A stretch of 64,000 nucleotides of DNA from Firmicutes bacterium HGW-Firmicutes-11 (GCA_002840285.1 PHAE01000002.1:92304-156303), one strand, 5' to 3'; positions 40,201 through 51,070 are shown, counted from the stretch's first letter. The notes: generated by a model from the letters alone, not told the origin. Numbers and translations: made by a program.

Positions 40201-42000
40201 TTACCTCTCCGATCTGAGCGCTGAAGAAATTGCTTCCCAAATATCATCAGTCGCAAAACTGCGTTGCCATGCGGCTACACCGCCCAATCCAAATTCATTC
40301 ACAAGGTTGACCTTATGTGACAACGTCTCTGCATTCTCGATCCAAATTTTTGCCAGGTGATCGCCATTGATCAAAGCGACATAGTAAAGCTTGGCCTCAT
40401 CGTCCCAGATCGGTGTCAGGTTGTTGCTTCCCACAAAATCGTTTTGCACCTGCATGCTTATGGCGGATGAGCGGGCGACCATCTGATTCGGACGCTCCGT
40501 CGAGGGCCGCTCCCGCCAGACGCGGCTATACAGAGGCAGGCCCAATACGAGCTTTTGAGGATCGACGACCTTTGTGAGATCTTCCATGTTGCTTTTCACC
40601 CAGTCATAGGATGCGACTGGACCACTCACCGGACTGGATGCCCAATATTCGTCATAGGTCATTATGATCAAGTAGTCTACGATCTTCCCAAGGTATGGGT
40701 GATCGTAGCATTTAGACCAGTTGTCGCTGCCTCCCATGATCGTTACATCCATGGATAAAACCAGTCCATTTTCCTCCATCGCATAGGAAAATTCGTTGAC
40801 GAAGTGGGTCAGAAGATCTTTGTCTGCAAGATATACGTTTTCGAAGTCGAGGTTGATCCCCGGGAAACCATAGGTATTTGCCTCCCGTATCATCGTGGTA
40901 ATGAAACGCTCCCTTGCGTCGGCGCTTTTCAGGAACTCGTGGGTACGATCGATGTCAAACCCGTTGGATACCAAAGGCCAGATCGCATAGTCGTTTCGAT
41001 TCGCCCATTGGATGTATTCGTCGGATACCTTTGCAGAGATCCGTCCTTCCGAATTGGTCATCTCATACCAAGTGGGTGACACTACGTTGATCCCTGTCAT
41101 CGTAGGGATCAATGTCGTGTCCGGATTGAAACTATAGACGGCTTCCCAGACTAGCATGACCTTCTCATTCAACGAGGTGTCGTTTGTCTCAGGGAAGATC
41201 GCTTCTGCTTTTTTGATCGTCATTGCCCGTTCTTCGCCACCGTTCACGAGACCGATGATATTTTCTTCGGTAACCACGGTGATCTGTCCCTGCTCATCGA
41301 CATATGCGATCGCTTCCTGGGCACTGGTTCTTTCGGCTACTTGTGTCGGTTCGAAGATGGAGCTCAGTTTCAGATAACTGCTGAAATATCTGCGTTTTTC
41401 TTCGTCTGCCATCATCTGTTCAACATCAGCAAACACAAGCTCTTTCTCTGAGAGCTCCAGCATCCCATAGGGAATATGGGAATTTGTAAATACTATATTT
41501 CCGTTTTCCGTAGGTTCTCTGAGCTCAATTCCAAACACCTCAAAATTCGGCAACTGCGCCATATCCTCGTAGGCAACAAACACTTCACCGTCCTCGATAT
41601 GAGGTACGATGCGATGCGCAGTTCCAACGCCATTGATCGTCGTGGTCCCATCTTCTGTGATGATGATAAACGTCGATGGTCCTACAAGATTCAGTTGCCC
41701 TTTTGTCTCATCGTATTGGTGGGTGTAAAGAGATTCCTTCAACCATGCAAGGTTGAAAAAGGTTTTTCCGGTCTCTTGGTTCAAGAGAAGTACTTCTTTA
41801 GAATTGGGGCTGACCTCGATTTCCTTTTCTCTCAGATAGATCACTTTCGGTTCGATAGCCGAGACTTTGTAAGATCCGAAGATTTCATGGGCTTTCATGC
41901 GGATCCGCAAATTCAACTCAACATTGAAACTCAACACTGCGGTGGCGATCAGCGCCAACACTATTACAACGATTCCGATCCTGGTTGCTTTCTTTTTCAT
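40201..42000 (-). CDS. GH18-family glycoside hydrolase (YdhD/YaaH-like), membrane anchored
   Basis: N-terminal TM; GFPGINLDFENV catalytic region; YLIIMTYDEYW; LVLGLPLYSRVW. Confidence 0.9.
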   Translation of the reverse strand: MKKKATRIGIVVIVLALIATAVLSFNVELNLRIRMKAHEIFGSYKVSAIEPKVIYLREKEIEVSPNSKEVLLLNQETGKTFFNLAWLKESLYTHQYDETKGQLNLVGPSTFIIITEDGTTTINGVGTAHRIVPHIEDGEVFVAYEDMAQLPNFEVFGIELREPTENGNIVFTNSHIPYGMLELSEKELVFADVEQMMADEEKRRYFSSYLKLSSIFEPTQVAERTSAQEAIAYVDEQGQITVVTEENIIGLVNGGEERAMTIKKAEAIFPETNDTSLNEKVMLVWEAVYSFNPDTTLIPTMTGINVVSPTWYEMTNSEGRISAKVSDEYIQWANRNDYAIWPLVSNGFDIDRTHEFLKSADARERFITTMIREANTYGFPGINLDFENVYLADKDLLTHFVNEFSYAMEENGLVLSMDVTIMGGSDNWSKCYDHPYLGKIVDYLIIMTYDEYWASSPVSGPVASYDWVKSNMEDLTKVVDPQKLVLGLPLYSRVWRERPSTERPNQMVARSSAISMQVQNDFVGSNNLTPIWDDEAKLYYVALINGDHLAKIWIENAETLSHKVNLVNEFGLGGVAAWQRSFATDDIWEAISSALRSER

Positions 42001-42010
42001 TGGTTCCTCC

Positions 42011-43489
42011 TTACGTTCCGCAAAACGTTCGGTACGGCTTTGCTGAGGGAGGGGCAGGCGTTGTGTAATCCTCGCTTCCCTCTAAAGATTCAAAAGGTCG
42101 TGAAAGAACCTTCACCAACCGCACCATCACATCGTAGTCGTTGTGATCAGTTGCGGCGGCCAGAGCCTCTTCCACCTTGTGGTTTCTGGGTATCACCACA
42201 GGATTCGACCTGGACATCAACCGATGGGACTCTTCCATTGTCAATTCTTGCATTTGGCGCCGGGTCTCCCAGCGATGTTTCCATTGCTCGAACTCCGGCA
42301 TCCGTCCGAGTTCCGAATCCTTCCATGTGCCTTGTGTCAGCGTCAGAAATGCGTTGGTGAAATCGATTTGATTTTGTTGCAGGATCCCAAGCAAATCGTG
42401 GATCAGCATCGTGTCTTCGTTTTCTTCGTTGAATAATCCAAGCTTGGAACGCATTCCTGTCATCCAGTGTTTTTCGTATACTGCCACAAAACCCGTCAAC
42501 TCTTCCTGCGCCAGTTGCAGTGCTTTCTCTTGATCACTGTGCAGCAACGGCAACAGGGTCTCCGCAAATCGGGCAAGATTCCATTGGGCGATGAAGGGCT
42601 GGTTTCCGTAGGAATATCTGCCTTGCCGATCGATCGAACTGAACACGGTTTTGGGATCATATGCATCCATGAATGCGCAGGGTCCGTAGTCGATGGTCTC
42701 GCCGCTCAGAGCCATATTGTCCGTGTTCATGACGCCGTGTATGAAACCCACCATCTGCCACTGAGCAATCAATTTTGCTTGCTTGCTGACCACCTGCCGC
42801 AAAAAATCAAGATATATATGTTCCGCTGAACGACTTTCCGGGAAATGCCTGTCGATGGTATAGTCGGCCAACGAACGAAGCTCATCCTTCGTACCCCTGG
42901 CAGCGGCAAATTCAAAGGTGCCGACGCGAATATGGCTGGAAGCGACTCTTGTCAGGATCGCGCCGGGAAACCTCCGTTCCCGAAGCACGCTTTCTCCTGT
43001 GGTGACGACTGCAAGACTTCGGCTTGTAGGGATACCAAGACCGTGCATCGCCTCACTGATGATATATTCCCGGAGCATAGGACCCAAAGCCGCTCTTCCA
43101 TCGCCCCTGCGTGAATAAGGCGTCTCCCCCGATCCCTTTAGTTGGATGTCCATCCTGGCACCGCTGGGTGTGATCTGTTCCCCCAACAAGATCGCCCGAC
43201 CATCTCCCAGTATCGTAAACTGGCCAAATTGATGACCTGCATATGCCTGGGCGATTGGTTCAGCTCCCTCTGGTATCAGGTTCCCAGAAAAGATCTCTGC
43301 GCCGGTTTTCTCCCGGAGGATGCTTCCATTTAGACCAAGCAAAGTGGCCAATGTCTCGTTCCACACAACGAGTTTTGGATCTCTAACAGCAATCGGGTCG
43401 ATTCGCGTATAGAAAATATCGGGCAAGCCGGTGTAACTGTTGTTGAAGTTCCAACCGGGATTTGCCTTGCTCTCACTCTGCAGTTTCAT
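42011..43489 (-). CDS. selO: SelO/YdiU-family pseudokinase AMPylase
   Basis: [67 protein letters not shown]-terminal YRTFCGT. Confidence 0.95.
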   Translation of the reverse strand: MKLQSESKANPGWNFNNSYTGLPDIFYTRIDPIAVRDPKLVVWNETLATLLGLNGSILREKTGAEIFSGNLIPEGAEPIAQAYAGHQFGQFTILGDGRAILLGEQITPSGARMDIQLKGSGETPYSRRGDGRAALGPMLREYIISEAMHGLGIPTSRSLAVVTTGESVLRERRFPGAILTRVASSHIRVGTFEFAAARGTKDELRSLADYTIDRHFPESRSAEHIYLDFLRQVVSKQAKLIAQWQMVGFIHGVMNTDNMALSGETIDYGPCAFMDAYDPKTVFSSIDRQGRYSYGNQPFIAQWNLARFAETLLPLLHSDQEKALQLAQEELTGFVAVYEKHWMTGMRSKLGLFNEENEDTMLIHDLLGILQQNQIDFTNAFLTLTQGTWKDSELGRMPEFEQWKHRWETRRQMQELTMEESHRLMSRSNPVVIPRNHKVEEALAAATDHNDYDVMVRLVKVLSRPFESLEGSEDYTTPAPPSAKPYRTFCGT

Positions 43490-43492
43490 GTT

Positions 43493-43927
43493 TTAGATAT
43501 CTCCTTGTTCTGACTGAACCGGGCCTTCCAGAAGTTTGTAATTCACAAGTCTGATTCCCAAAACAACGCTAGCCGAATCATTGGCGATCTCTCCCAACTC
43601 AGGGTGCGCTTCCGCCAGCCGCGATTTGATCTCGATTGCGAACTCCGGTTTCAACGTCTGTGCAATGCCCTCGAATGTGATCGAGACGATGCCGGTGTTG
43701 GATTCTTTTCCCCTTATATGGCGGTTGTCGACCAAAACGCTGACATATTTATTGTGGGCGATGTTTTTGTACTTTTTAGAATCCACAAACGCTACCATAA
43801 AAAGTGTTTCCATATCCTCTCCAAGGATATAGGTCATCAGCGAGCAGTAGGGTCTGCCATCTTTTTCTGTGCAGAGAACGCAAAGAGTATTCTCCTTTAG
43901 TATTGTCTCTATTGTTTTTTTCATCAA
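43493..43927 (-). CDS. Pyridoxamine 5'-phosphate oxidase-like protein
   Basis: NTLCVLCTEKDGRPYCSLMTYI and VSVLVDNRHIRGKESNTGI resemble FMN-binding split-barrel proteins. Confidence 0.75.
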   Translation of the reverse strand: MMKKTIETILKENTLCVLCTEKDGRPYCSLMTYILGEDMETLFMVAFVDSKKYKNIAHNKYVSVLVDNRHIRGKESNTGIVSITFEGIAQTLKPEFAIEIKSRLAEAHPELGEIANDSASVVLGIRLVNYKLLEGPVQSEQGDI

Positions 43928-44355
43928 TTCTGCCTCAAAAGCCCTTCGGCTCTTTCTCTGATCCTTTGCTCTTCCGGATCTGCCGATTCGTCTAGAAGGA
44001 TGCCATGCGGTAGTTTCTCATCGGTATGAGGGGAAACACAGACGAAGGTCAAAAAACCGTCTACATGGGTGTCTCCGGTGATCTCTGATACGACTTTGAC
44101 GTAGACCGTGATACTTGTCGTTCCCACCTTGGCGACCCGGGAAAAGAAGGTCACGATGTCACCCTTGTTGACCGGTCGTTTGAATGTGAACCCGTGTATG
44201 TTGACACATACTACATTTTCCGGTTTGCGATGCTCGGTCGCAGCTGCCACAAATGCGGATTCGACCAGCCATTCGGCAGAGCGTCCGGCAAATAAAGTTC
44301 CATGGTGGTTCAAATCCTCGGATTTTACGAGATGAGAAATTTGAAAATACTTCAT
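43924..44355 (-). CDS. Acyl-CoA thioesterase, hotdog fold
   Basis: LNHHGTLFAGRSAEWLVESAFVAA; ATGA overlap with its neighbour. Confidence 0.85.
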   Translation of the reverse strand: MKYFQISHLVKSEDLNHHGTLFAGRSAEWLVESAFVAAATEHRKPENVVCVNIHGFTFKRPVNKGDIVTFFSRVAKVGTTSITVYVKVVSEITGDTHVDGFLTFVCVSPHTDEKLPHGILLDESADPEEQRIRERAEGLLRQN

Positions 44356-46028
44356 GAGGTCTCCTTTTCTTTGTTAAGTAACTCCAATATGGTGTCATAC
44401 ACCAGAAACGGCGCTATGCCGATAGAAAATTCTTTCTCGATCCGTTCGGTGAACTGGTGAGCATCCTTACCAAAAGGTCCGATGTTGACCACCGGCAGGG
44501 ACAGTGCCTGCATATCTGCCAGCGGCAGATCGTACTTGGTGCCATATGCAGGCATGTTGCTCTGCAACGCAGCGATCTTTTCGCTCTTCGGAGCCGTCAC
44601 GAAACTCAAGTCGGAAATGTACGGATAGAATTTTCTACTTACCAGGTTGCAGTCGCCTTCATACTTTTTGATCACATGGTCGACAGCAGCGAGCAGTTTT
44701 GCGTCCTTGGAATAATTTCCTTTTACGTAGTTATGAGGATAGTAAGGCGGCGAAAAATATACGATGACGACCGGTTCTTTAAACGACCACAAGCTGTGGA
44801 CTTCCTCTACGATCTTTTGACCAAAATAGCGCTCGTCGATCGAGGGATCCGCCATCATTTTTTCCCTCAACTGATCAAGGTGCCGATCAAGTGCGTCTCC
44901 CCGTTCGGTTTTGACCGTCTCATACATTTCATTATAGGAAACCACTCTCGCCTTCCAGGTCAAAGGTCGGTACTCCATGCGGCTCGCTTTGCAGAAGATG
45001 TCGTAGCGTTCATTCAGGATGTTCACGACGTCGGTAAACGCATCCCGAGCCGCCTTGATCATTTTCTTCATGACCTCATCCGGCGTGCTCTTATGCGTTG
45101 CATAGTTGAAGTACAGGTTCACAGCCTTTGCGATCTGAACCGAGTATTCCTGTTTCAGATCTCTCTGCTGCAATGTGATCGGAGGTAGCGAGACTTCCCC
45201 ATCGGCCACATCGGAATAGGCAACATTTTGGTTGATTTTATTGATGATCGCTCCGGCGATCTGGTTGGGGTCCAGACCGTTGAACGGGTCACCGACGTGG
45301 GTCTCCTTTCCCACGATATAAAACGACGGCATCAGTTTGCCTACGGTGCCGATATAAATATATCGATGGTCGTCACCTTCGTACCTTGGCGATGTATAAT
45401 CCGCGTCCACCACCGCCACATATTCGTAATGCTCTGCTTGTTGCATCCTAATCAATTCGGGGACAAAGGACAGCATGCCTCCGGAATTGCCTTCTTCATC
45501 GCCAACGGCGGCAAACACCAGATTCCCCTCCAAGGCATCCGGATCCCTGGACAGGTCTTCCATAATTGCCATGATGATCGCGACGCCGCATTTCATGTCT
45601 AACACGCCTCGTCCAAAGATCCATTTTCCCAAAGCCAGGTCTTTTTGCGCTTCCTGGGAAAGAGTCACCGTCTTCAATGCTTCCGCCAGCTCCTCCGGCT
45701 GTGTGGCCAGTGACCGAAGATCTCCATAATCGCTGATCCCCACTGTGTCTGTATGCCCGATCAGGACCACCGTTTGCTTGCTGAGATGCTTCTTGCCCTT
45801 CAACGTGACTATGACACTTGAGCGGCCAAGAGCATCTCCGACAAAAGGAAGCTGCGTCAGCTGATCCGGATTGTTTTTCCAATACTCCATTTCGGAAAAA
45901 AGTTGGTACACTTTGTTGCTTATGGCGATCTCGTCGGCGCTGCCAACGATGCTACGGCAAGCGACCAACTCCATCAAAATTTCTTCGATGCGGCGTTTCA
46001 ATCCATTGTCCTTATCCAATTCATTCAT
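44352..46028 (-). CDS. rocB: M20-family peptidase, RocB-like
   Basis: VVLIGHTDTVG, GRGVLDMKCGVAIIMAIME, FAAVGDEEGNSGGM; length and C-terminus fit RocB. Confidence 0.85.
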   Translation of the reverse strand: MNELDKDNGLKRRIEEILMELVACRSIVGSADEIAISNKVYQLFSEMEYWKNNPDQLTQLPFVGDALGRSSVIVTLKGKKHLSKQTVVLIGHTDTVGISDYGDLRSLATQPEELAEALKTVTLSQEAQKDLALGKWIFGRGVLDMKCGVAIIMAIMEDLSRDPDALEGNLVFAAVGDEEGNSGGMLSFVPELIRMQQAEHYEYVAVVDADYTSPRYEGDDHRYIYIGTVGKLMPSFYIVGKETHVGDPFNGLDPNQIAGAIINKINQNVAYSDVADGEVSLPPITLQQRDLKQEYSVQIAKAVNLYFNYATHKSTPDEVMKKMIKAARDAFTDVVNILNERYDIFCKASRMEYRPLTWKARVVSYNEMYETVKTERGDALDRHLDQLREKMMADPSIDERYFGQKIVEEVHSLWSFKEPVVIVYFSPPYYPHNYVKGNYSKDAKLLAAVDHVIKKYEGDCNLVSRKFYPYISDLSFVTAPKSEKIAALQSNMPAYGTKYDLPLADMQALSLPVVNIGPFGKDAHQFTERIEKEFSIGIAPFLVYDTILELLNKEKETS

Positions 46029-46806
46029 CTCCTAAACTCGTTTCATTCAGGCAGGGATGTAAGTAGCGTCCTTTTTTGTGGGAGCTTTTCCCCAATTGGA
46101 TCGCGGCGACAGGACACCGATGGAGACAACCCAAGCACTGGGTGCAGGTCTTTCCCCAATGTGGCTTTCCGTTCACTGTGATAGAATGCACCGGACAAAT
46201 CTCCTCGCACAGGCCACACTCGTTGCAATCTTCTGTAACTGAGAAGTGTTTCGTGTCCCTGCCGTAGCGATTAAATAAAGGGTTCGCAACGGAGGATTTG
46301 AACCCCGGCATTCTGCCCGGAATTAGATGAAACGCCCCACTTTGTCTGGCCGTAAGAACCGCATCGATCTCTCTGCATTTCAACTCTGCGATTCTGAGCT
46401 TTTCTTTTTCCACATCCTTCGAATCAACATCTGCTCCGATGATATAATTGTTCGGCATCCTGATAGAAAAGCCGCTGTCAAGCTCAAGTCCTCTTCGCTG
46501 CAAATGCCTGTTCAGGATTGCTGTGGATTTTCCTTCCTCGTCACCGCACGTTCCCACAGAAAAGACGTAGGGTCGCCCTCCTGTGATTCGAAGCCGGGAA
46601 ATAAAGTCCAAAACGATCTTTGGCGGCGCCCATGCATACACTGGATACACAAATCCCAGCAGCTCTCCATCCTGCACTTCGTAAGAAAGAGTCTCGTCTT
46701 CGCGATCCATCTCCTTTGGGATCGGCCGCAGTCTGTCACCTTGCAATTCTCCAATTCGCATTGCGACTGCGTAGGAATTTCCCGTGCCGGAAAAATAGAA
46801 AATCAT
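46021..46806 (-). CDS. EFR1-type flavodoxin-ferredoxin fusion
   Basis: MIFYFSGTGNSYAVA flavodoxin loop; CNECGLCEEICPVHSITV and CTQCLGCLHRCPVAAIQ. Confidence 0.92.
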   Translation of the reverse strand: MIFYFSGTGNSYAVAMRIGELQGDRLRPIPKEMDREDETLSYEVQDGELLGFVYPVYAWAPPKIVLDFISRLRITGGRPYVFSVGTCGDEEGKSTAILNRHLQRRGLELDSGFSIRMPNNYIIGADVDSKDVEKEKLRIAELKCREIDAVLTARQSGAFHLIPGRMPGFKSSVANPLFNRYGRDTKHFSVTEDCNECGLCEEICPVHSITVNGKPHWGKTCTQCLGCLHRCPVAAIQLGKSSHKKGRYLHPCLNETSLGDE

Positions 46807-46816
46807 AGCTCGCCTC

Positions 46817-47494
46817 TCATTCTAAGTATGCGTTTGGACAGGTGTCTCTTCTCTCACAAAGATCGCATGGTCTTACCCGATTCTCGCATGGTTTCGTTTG
46901 TATGCCGAAGAATCCGGAGATCGACTTTTTCGGATGCATCATAAACTTGTCGCTGAGGGTTACTCCGATCTCTTCGGGAGAAAGAAGCTCAAACAACGTC
47001 TGCTGGACAATGAGCGGGATGTCATTTTGTCCGGGGCTGAAGGAATAAGTCGCGTATAAGGAGTCAGCCAGAAGCTCCTGCTCGATCTGCTCCATCATCC
47101 ATTGATTTCCGCATTCCACGAATGCAGTCCCCCAGCTGTCCAAAAGAAGCTTTCGGAACATATTGTCTTCCGCTTCGTCGACTTCTTCGTATCCGTGCAG
47201 TGTCACCACAGATACTCCAAGCATGACCGCATCACGGAACATCTCCGCCAGGCACTCTGACGCTATGACATGTTGATTGACCAGTACGATCTTCTCTGAG
47301 TCGATGCATTCGATTTTAAAGGATTCTACTAAGCTTGTCATAGCGAACTTCTGATAAGCGATTTCCTTCGTTGATTCAAATGGCTTGTGAAATTTCAACG
47401 GCAAGTGGACGACATCCAGCTTCATCATACGTCCGACCATTGCTTCGATACCTGTAACTTGTTCCATTGGGATGTGCTTGATTTGTCGTTTCAT
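46817..47494 (-). CDS. Methionine synthase activation domain-like / corrinoid-activation protein
   Basis: DKFMMHPKKSISGFFGIQ resembles the B12-dependent methionine synthase activation motif; C-terminal CDLCERRDTCPNAYLE. Confidence 0.65.
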   Translation of the reverse strand: MKRQIKHIPMEQVTGIEAMVGRMMKLDVVHLPLKFHKPFESTKEIAYQKFAMTSLVESFKIECIDSEKIVLVNQHVIASECLAEMFRDAVMLGVSVVTLHGYEEVDEAEDNMFRKLLLDSWGTAFVECGNQWMMEQIEQELLADSLYATYSFSPGQNDIPLIVQQTLFELLSPEEIGVTLSDKFMMHPKKSISGFFGIQTKPCENRVRPCDLCERRDTCPNAYLE

Positions 47495-48468
47495 TCATTT
47501 ACCTCAACCATCAATTCTATACCGCATTGCCGGCCGATGCCGGAAAAGATCGTCTCACCTGTTTTTGTCTTCAGTATTATGTTTATTGTTCCAAACAGTC
47601 CTTCTTTAATCTTATGGGTCATGGCGCCCTCATGGGGTGCCTGAAGCAATGCACCCTCTTCCATACGCGCATCCACATACAAGACCAGTTGCTTTCTATA
47701 AAATACCATTCTCGCATTTTCCGATGTGAATTCCTTCAAATCGAGCTTGCTTCTGTTGTAGCTTGCAAACCGATATTCGTTTCCATCCAAGTGAAGATTG
47801 CAAATGAATCCTTGAAATGAGCCCCCCAAGAAAGGGATCTTTGCCACAGTACACATGATCGAAGCACTTCCCTCATCGAAATGATTTGATTGAAGCCAGA
47901 GATACGAAGAAGGAAAGGAACTCCCCCAATCCTTTTCGATATAGCCGATCCCTTCCTGAAACGAAATGTCGTTTCCATTGAAAGTCAATCCTCCGTTGAG
48001 TGAATGTTTCATGCTGATGACTCCATGATAACATTCCATTTTCGGCAAGTAGGCAAAATACCCCATGATATCCGGATGGATCCTGCTTGTCTCTATGCCT
48101 TGGAAAGGTCCGAAGGACACGGTCCCATACACTTTGACATCTCTGCCTGTGAGACGAAGTGTCATGCCATGCTCCGAAAACTGATTCTCTCCGATCCGGA
48201 TGGAAAACGGCTCATCATGACAGACGAAGTCTTCCTGAGAAAAGCGGAAATACTCGGTTTGAACTGCCTCTTTTGGATTCGTTTCAGGATCGATGCATGC
48301 GATCACTTGAATGAAACAATGAGGATCGCTTTCATCTTTACTGATGCCGGGGATCACACTTATGGTCGCCTTGCCGTCTGTGGTTGCCTGCTTGAAATAC
48401 CATCCTTCAAAGTACTTCCTTTTTTTCCTTCTGCCTTGGTATGGCATCGGGTTCCGAATTCGTTTCAT
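47491..48468 (-). CDS. Tocopherol cyclase-like family protein
   Basis: KYFEGWYFKQ, IGYIEKDWGSSFPSSYLWLQSNHF. Confidence 0.75.
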   Translation of the reverse strand: MKRIRNPMPYQGRRKKRKYFEGWYFKQATTDGKATISVIPGISKDESDPHCFIQVIACIDPETNPKEAVQTEYFRFSQEDFVCHDEPFSIRIGENQFSEHGMTLRLTGRDVKVYGTVSFGPFQGIETSRIHPDIMGYFAYLPKMECYHGVISMKHSLNGGLTFNGNDISFQEGIGYIEKDWGSSFPSSYLWLQSNHFDEGSASIMCTVAKIPFLGGSFQGFICNLHLDGNEYRFASYNRSKLDLKEFTSENARMVFYRKQLVLYVDARMEEGALLQAPHEGAMTHKIKEGLFGTINIILKTKTGETIFSGIGRQCGIELMVEVNE

Positions 48469-48575
48469 CCACCCTGCTCCTGTTTTATTTCTATTGTAAC
48501 ACAGGGAACAAAAAAGACCACAAAAGAACCTGACGCTTGTGTTATAATATCACAGATAAACGGGAGGATCGAATC

Positions 48576-50291
48576 ATGAACAGTCTTTTGTGGGATATGG
48601 CTCTCAATGTCGGAATGCTGGCCTTGATCGCCAGCTTGTTGACCAAGATCAAAATCGTACAAACGATACTGATCGAGAAGAAAGGAAGCCTCGGAGGAAA
48701 AACCGTACTTGCGGTCATCTTTGGTTTGATTTGTATTTTTTCAACCTATAGCGGCATCCATCTGGATGGCGTCATTGTAAATACCAGGGTGATCGGAGCT
48801 CTGGCTGCAGGGATCATCGGTGGGCCTTATGTAGGCATTGGTGCTGGGCTGATCGGCGGCTTGCATCGTTACTTCTACAATATCGAAGGTTTTACTTCCG
48901 TCGCCTGCGCGTTGTCAACTTTCGCCGCTGGCATCATGGGCGGCATTATTTATCCCTACTTTCAACGGGGAAAATGGAACATCACACTCCTGTTTGCAGC
49001 AACAGCATTTGCTGAAGCCTTTCACATGGTTATGATACTGCTGATACCAAAGCCCTTTGAAGTCGCTGTACAGACTGTGCAAATCATAGCCTTGCCGATG
49101 ATTCTCCTAAACTCTTTCGGGATGCTGATTTTTATTTCAACGTTTAAAAACGTCTTTCACGATAAGGACCAAGAATCTGAGAGCAAGCTTCGTTTGGCCC
49201 TTTCCGTAGCGGAGCAATGTCTCCCTTTCTTCCGAAAGGGACTTTCCAATAAGGACGACTTAACGAGTGCAGTCTCTATCATACTATCATCAACTATGTT
49301 CAGTGGTGTAATTATTACTGACCGGCAGCAGATCATGGCGATGGACCAAACCGATCCAAGAATCAGCAAAGAATACGAAACTTCATATTTAAATATCGCA
49401 AAAAAGGCAATGCAGGAAAGACGGCTGGTGACTGTATCTGATATGGCCGACGCACACCCTCTGGCTCCCTTGTTAAAGTACCATTCGATCATAGCCGCGC
49501 CTTTGATTCAGATGGAACAGCCAGCAGGCTGTCTGATTGTTTTTGTAAAGCGTCGCTGGCTGAGGCTGGAGGCGGACATCAGTTTTGTCGGGGGACTTGC
49601 CACCTTGTTTTCCACCCAACTGGAATTGGGAGAAGTCGACTATCAAAAGCGTCTTCGTCAGAAGGCAGAACTCTATGCCCTGCAGTCCCAAGTCAATCCT
49701 CACTTCCTGTATAATTCGTTGAACACATTGTCCTGCATCTGTAGAGAAAGCCCTTCCCGTGCGAGAAAGCTGCTGATGACCATGGCCACCTACTACCGGC
49801 AGACACTGGATTCCAACCGTCACATGATCAGCCTGAAAGAAGAGATCGAACAGGTAAACAATTACCTGCTTCTGGAAAAAGCGCGCTTTGAGGACCGGTT
49901 GTCCGTAACGTTGGATATTCCCGAGGATCTGGATTGTCTCGTCCCGACACTTATTTTGCAGCCGATCGTTGAAAACGCCGTCAAATACGGGGTCGATGAC
50001 AACGGCTACCGCAAGATAATAATATCCGCATACCAGACGCCGGAGGAAGTGGCAATCACAGTGACCGACTGTGGACCCGGCTTCCATCCTGATGCGTTGA
50101 ATGAGATTTATTCGGAGTCATCGAGCAGCAACCACATCGGCCTGGTCAATGTCAACCGAAGACTGAAGAGCATTTATGGGGAAGACAGCGGCCTCAGCAT
50201 CACCTGCACACCCCAGGGTTCTGAAGTCAGACTGAGGATCGTTAACAACTTCGAAAATCACCTCTTGACCGCAAGAAAGGAGCCTGCCTGA
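48576..50291 (+). CDS. LytS-type sensor histidine kinase
   Basis: 5TM-LYT region (GAGLIGGLHRYFYN), GAF-like middle, LQSQVNPHFLYNSLNTLSCI, LILQPIVENAVKYG. Start set to 48576. Confidence 0.92.
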   Translation: MNSLLWDMALNVGMLALIASLLTKIKIVQTILIEKKGSLGGKTVLAVIFGLICIFSTYSGIHLDGVIVNTRVIGALAAGIIGGPYVGIGAGLIGGLHRYFYNIEGFTSVACALSTFAAGIMGGIIYPYFQRGKWNITLLFAATAFAEAFHMVMILLIPKPFEVAVQTVQIIALPMILLNSFGMLIFISTFKNVFHDKDQESESKLRLALSVAEQCLPFFRKGLSNKDDLTSAVSIILSSTMFSGVIITDRQQIMAMDQTDPRISKEYETSYLNIAKKAMQERRLVTVSDMADAHPLAPLLKYHSIIAAPLIQMEQPAGCLIVFVKRRWLRLEADISFVGGLATLFSTQLELGEVDYQKRLRQKAELYALQSQVNPHFLYNSLNTLSCICRESPSRARKLLMTMATYYRQTLDSNRHMISLKEEIEQVNNYLLLEKARFEDRLSVTLDIPEDLDCLVPTLILQPIVENAVKYGVDDNGYRKIIISAYQTPEEVAITVTDCGPGFHPDALNEIYSESSSSNHIGLVNVNRRLKSIYGEDSGLSITCTPQGSEVRLRIVNNFENHLLTARKEPA

Positions 50292-51010
50292 TGAGAATCG
50301 CAGTGATCGATGACGAACGACCGGCAAGAAGCGAATTGATCCATCAATTGCATCATATCGTGCCTGATGCCTCCATCACGGAAGCCGGAAGTGGAGCAGA
50401 GGCTCTTGAGATCATCAGCAAAAATCAGTTCGATCTCGTATTTATCGACATCAACCTTGGCGATATCAACGGAACTTCCTTGGCTTTAGCGGTGCAACAA
50501 ATCATGCCGAAGGCTAAAATTGTATTTGCCACTGCATTTTCCGAGTATGCGGTGAAGGCTTTTGAGATCGGTGTTTCCAATTACATACTGAAACCGTTTG
50601 AAATAAGCAAGCTGGAAAAAATAGTCGAAAAATGCCGTGAAGATATGCCGATACCGCAAGGTGCTCCGGTTTTGAACAAGTTGCCGATCTGCAGCAACCG
50701 CAGAGTTATCATGGTAGAAGTGAAGAAGATCATTTTTATTGAAACTGACAACAGAGCCTGCATTCTGCATACCAAAGATGGTGATTTTCGTGAGAATTTG
50801 CCCATCGGAGAATACGAAAAGAGGCTCGCCGGACACCGCTTTTTCCGGATCCATAAATGCTATATGGTCAACTTGGACGAGATCCACGAGATCCTACCAT
50901 GGCACAACAATTCCCTTGCTTTGCGAATGTCTGGATTCGAGCAGAAATACCTTCCCGTCGGCAGAAAAAACACAAAGGAATTGAAGCAGGCGCTGCGAAT
51001 ATCGGGTTAG
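50291..51010 (+). CDS. LytTR-domain response regulator
   Basis: MRIAVIDDERPARSELI, VFIDINLGDINGT, C-terminal LytTR IIFIETDNRACILHTKDG...FRIHKCYMVNLDEIHEI; TGATG overlap. Confidence 0.93.
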   Translation: MRIAVIDDERPARSELIHQLHHIVPDASITEAGSGAEALEIISKNQFDLVFIDINLGDINGTSLALAVQQIMPKAKIVFATAFSEYAVKAFEIGVSNYILKPFEISKLEKIVEKCREDMPIPQGAPVLNKLPICSNRRVIMVEVKKIIFIETDNRACILHTKDGDFRENLPIGEYEKRLAGHRFFRIHKCYMVNLDEIHEILPWHNNSLALRMSGFEQKYLPVGRKNTKELKQALRISG

Positions 51011-51039
51011 CCGTTTGCGTTGTAAAATTGTACGTTTAT
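51010..51039 (+). promoter_or_regulatory. Putative LytTR-type binding site, two direct repeats 21 bp apart
   Basis: GCCGTTTGC (51010..51018) and TACGTTTAT (51031..51039); the second fits [TA][AC][CA]GTTN[AG][TG], the first is partial. Confidence 0.6.
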
Positions 51040-51070
51040 GCGTCTAATTTTGCAGTTAAATCAAAGTGTA

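Noticed and set aside
40804-42360. Plus-strand ORFs antisense to GH18 and SelO genes
   Set aside because: Both sense genes carry clear family motifs along their full length; antisense translations do not.
48539-48553. Imperfect palindrome GTGTTATAATATCAC over the LytS gene -10 region
   Set aside because: Short, AT-rich and imperfect; TATAAT itself contributes much of the symmetry.
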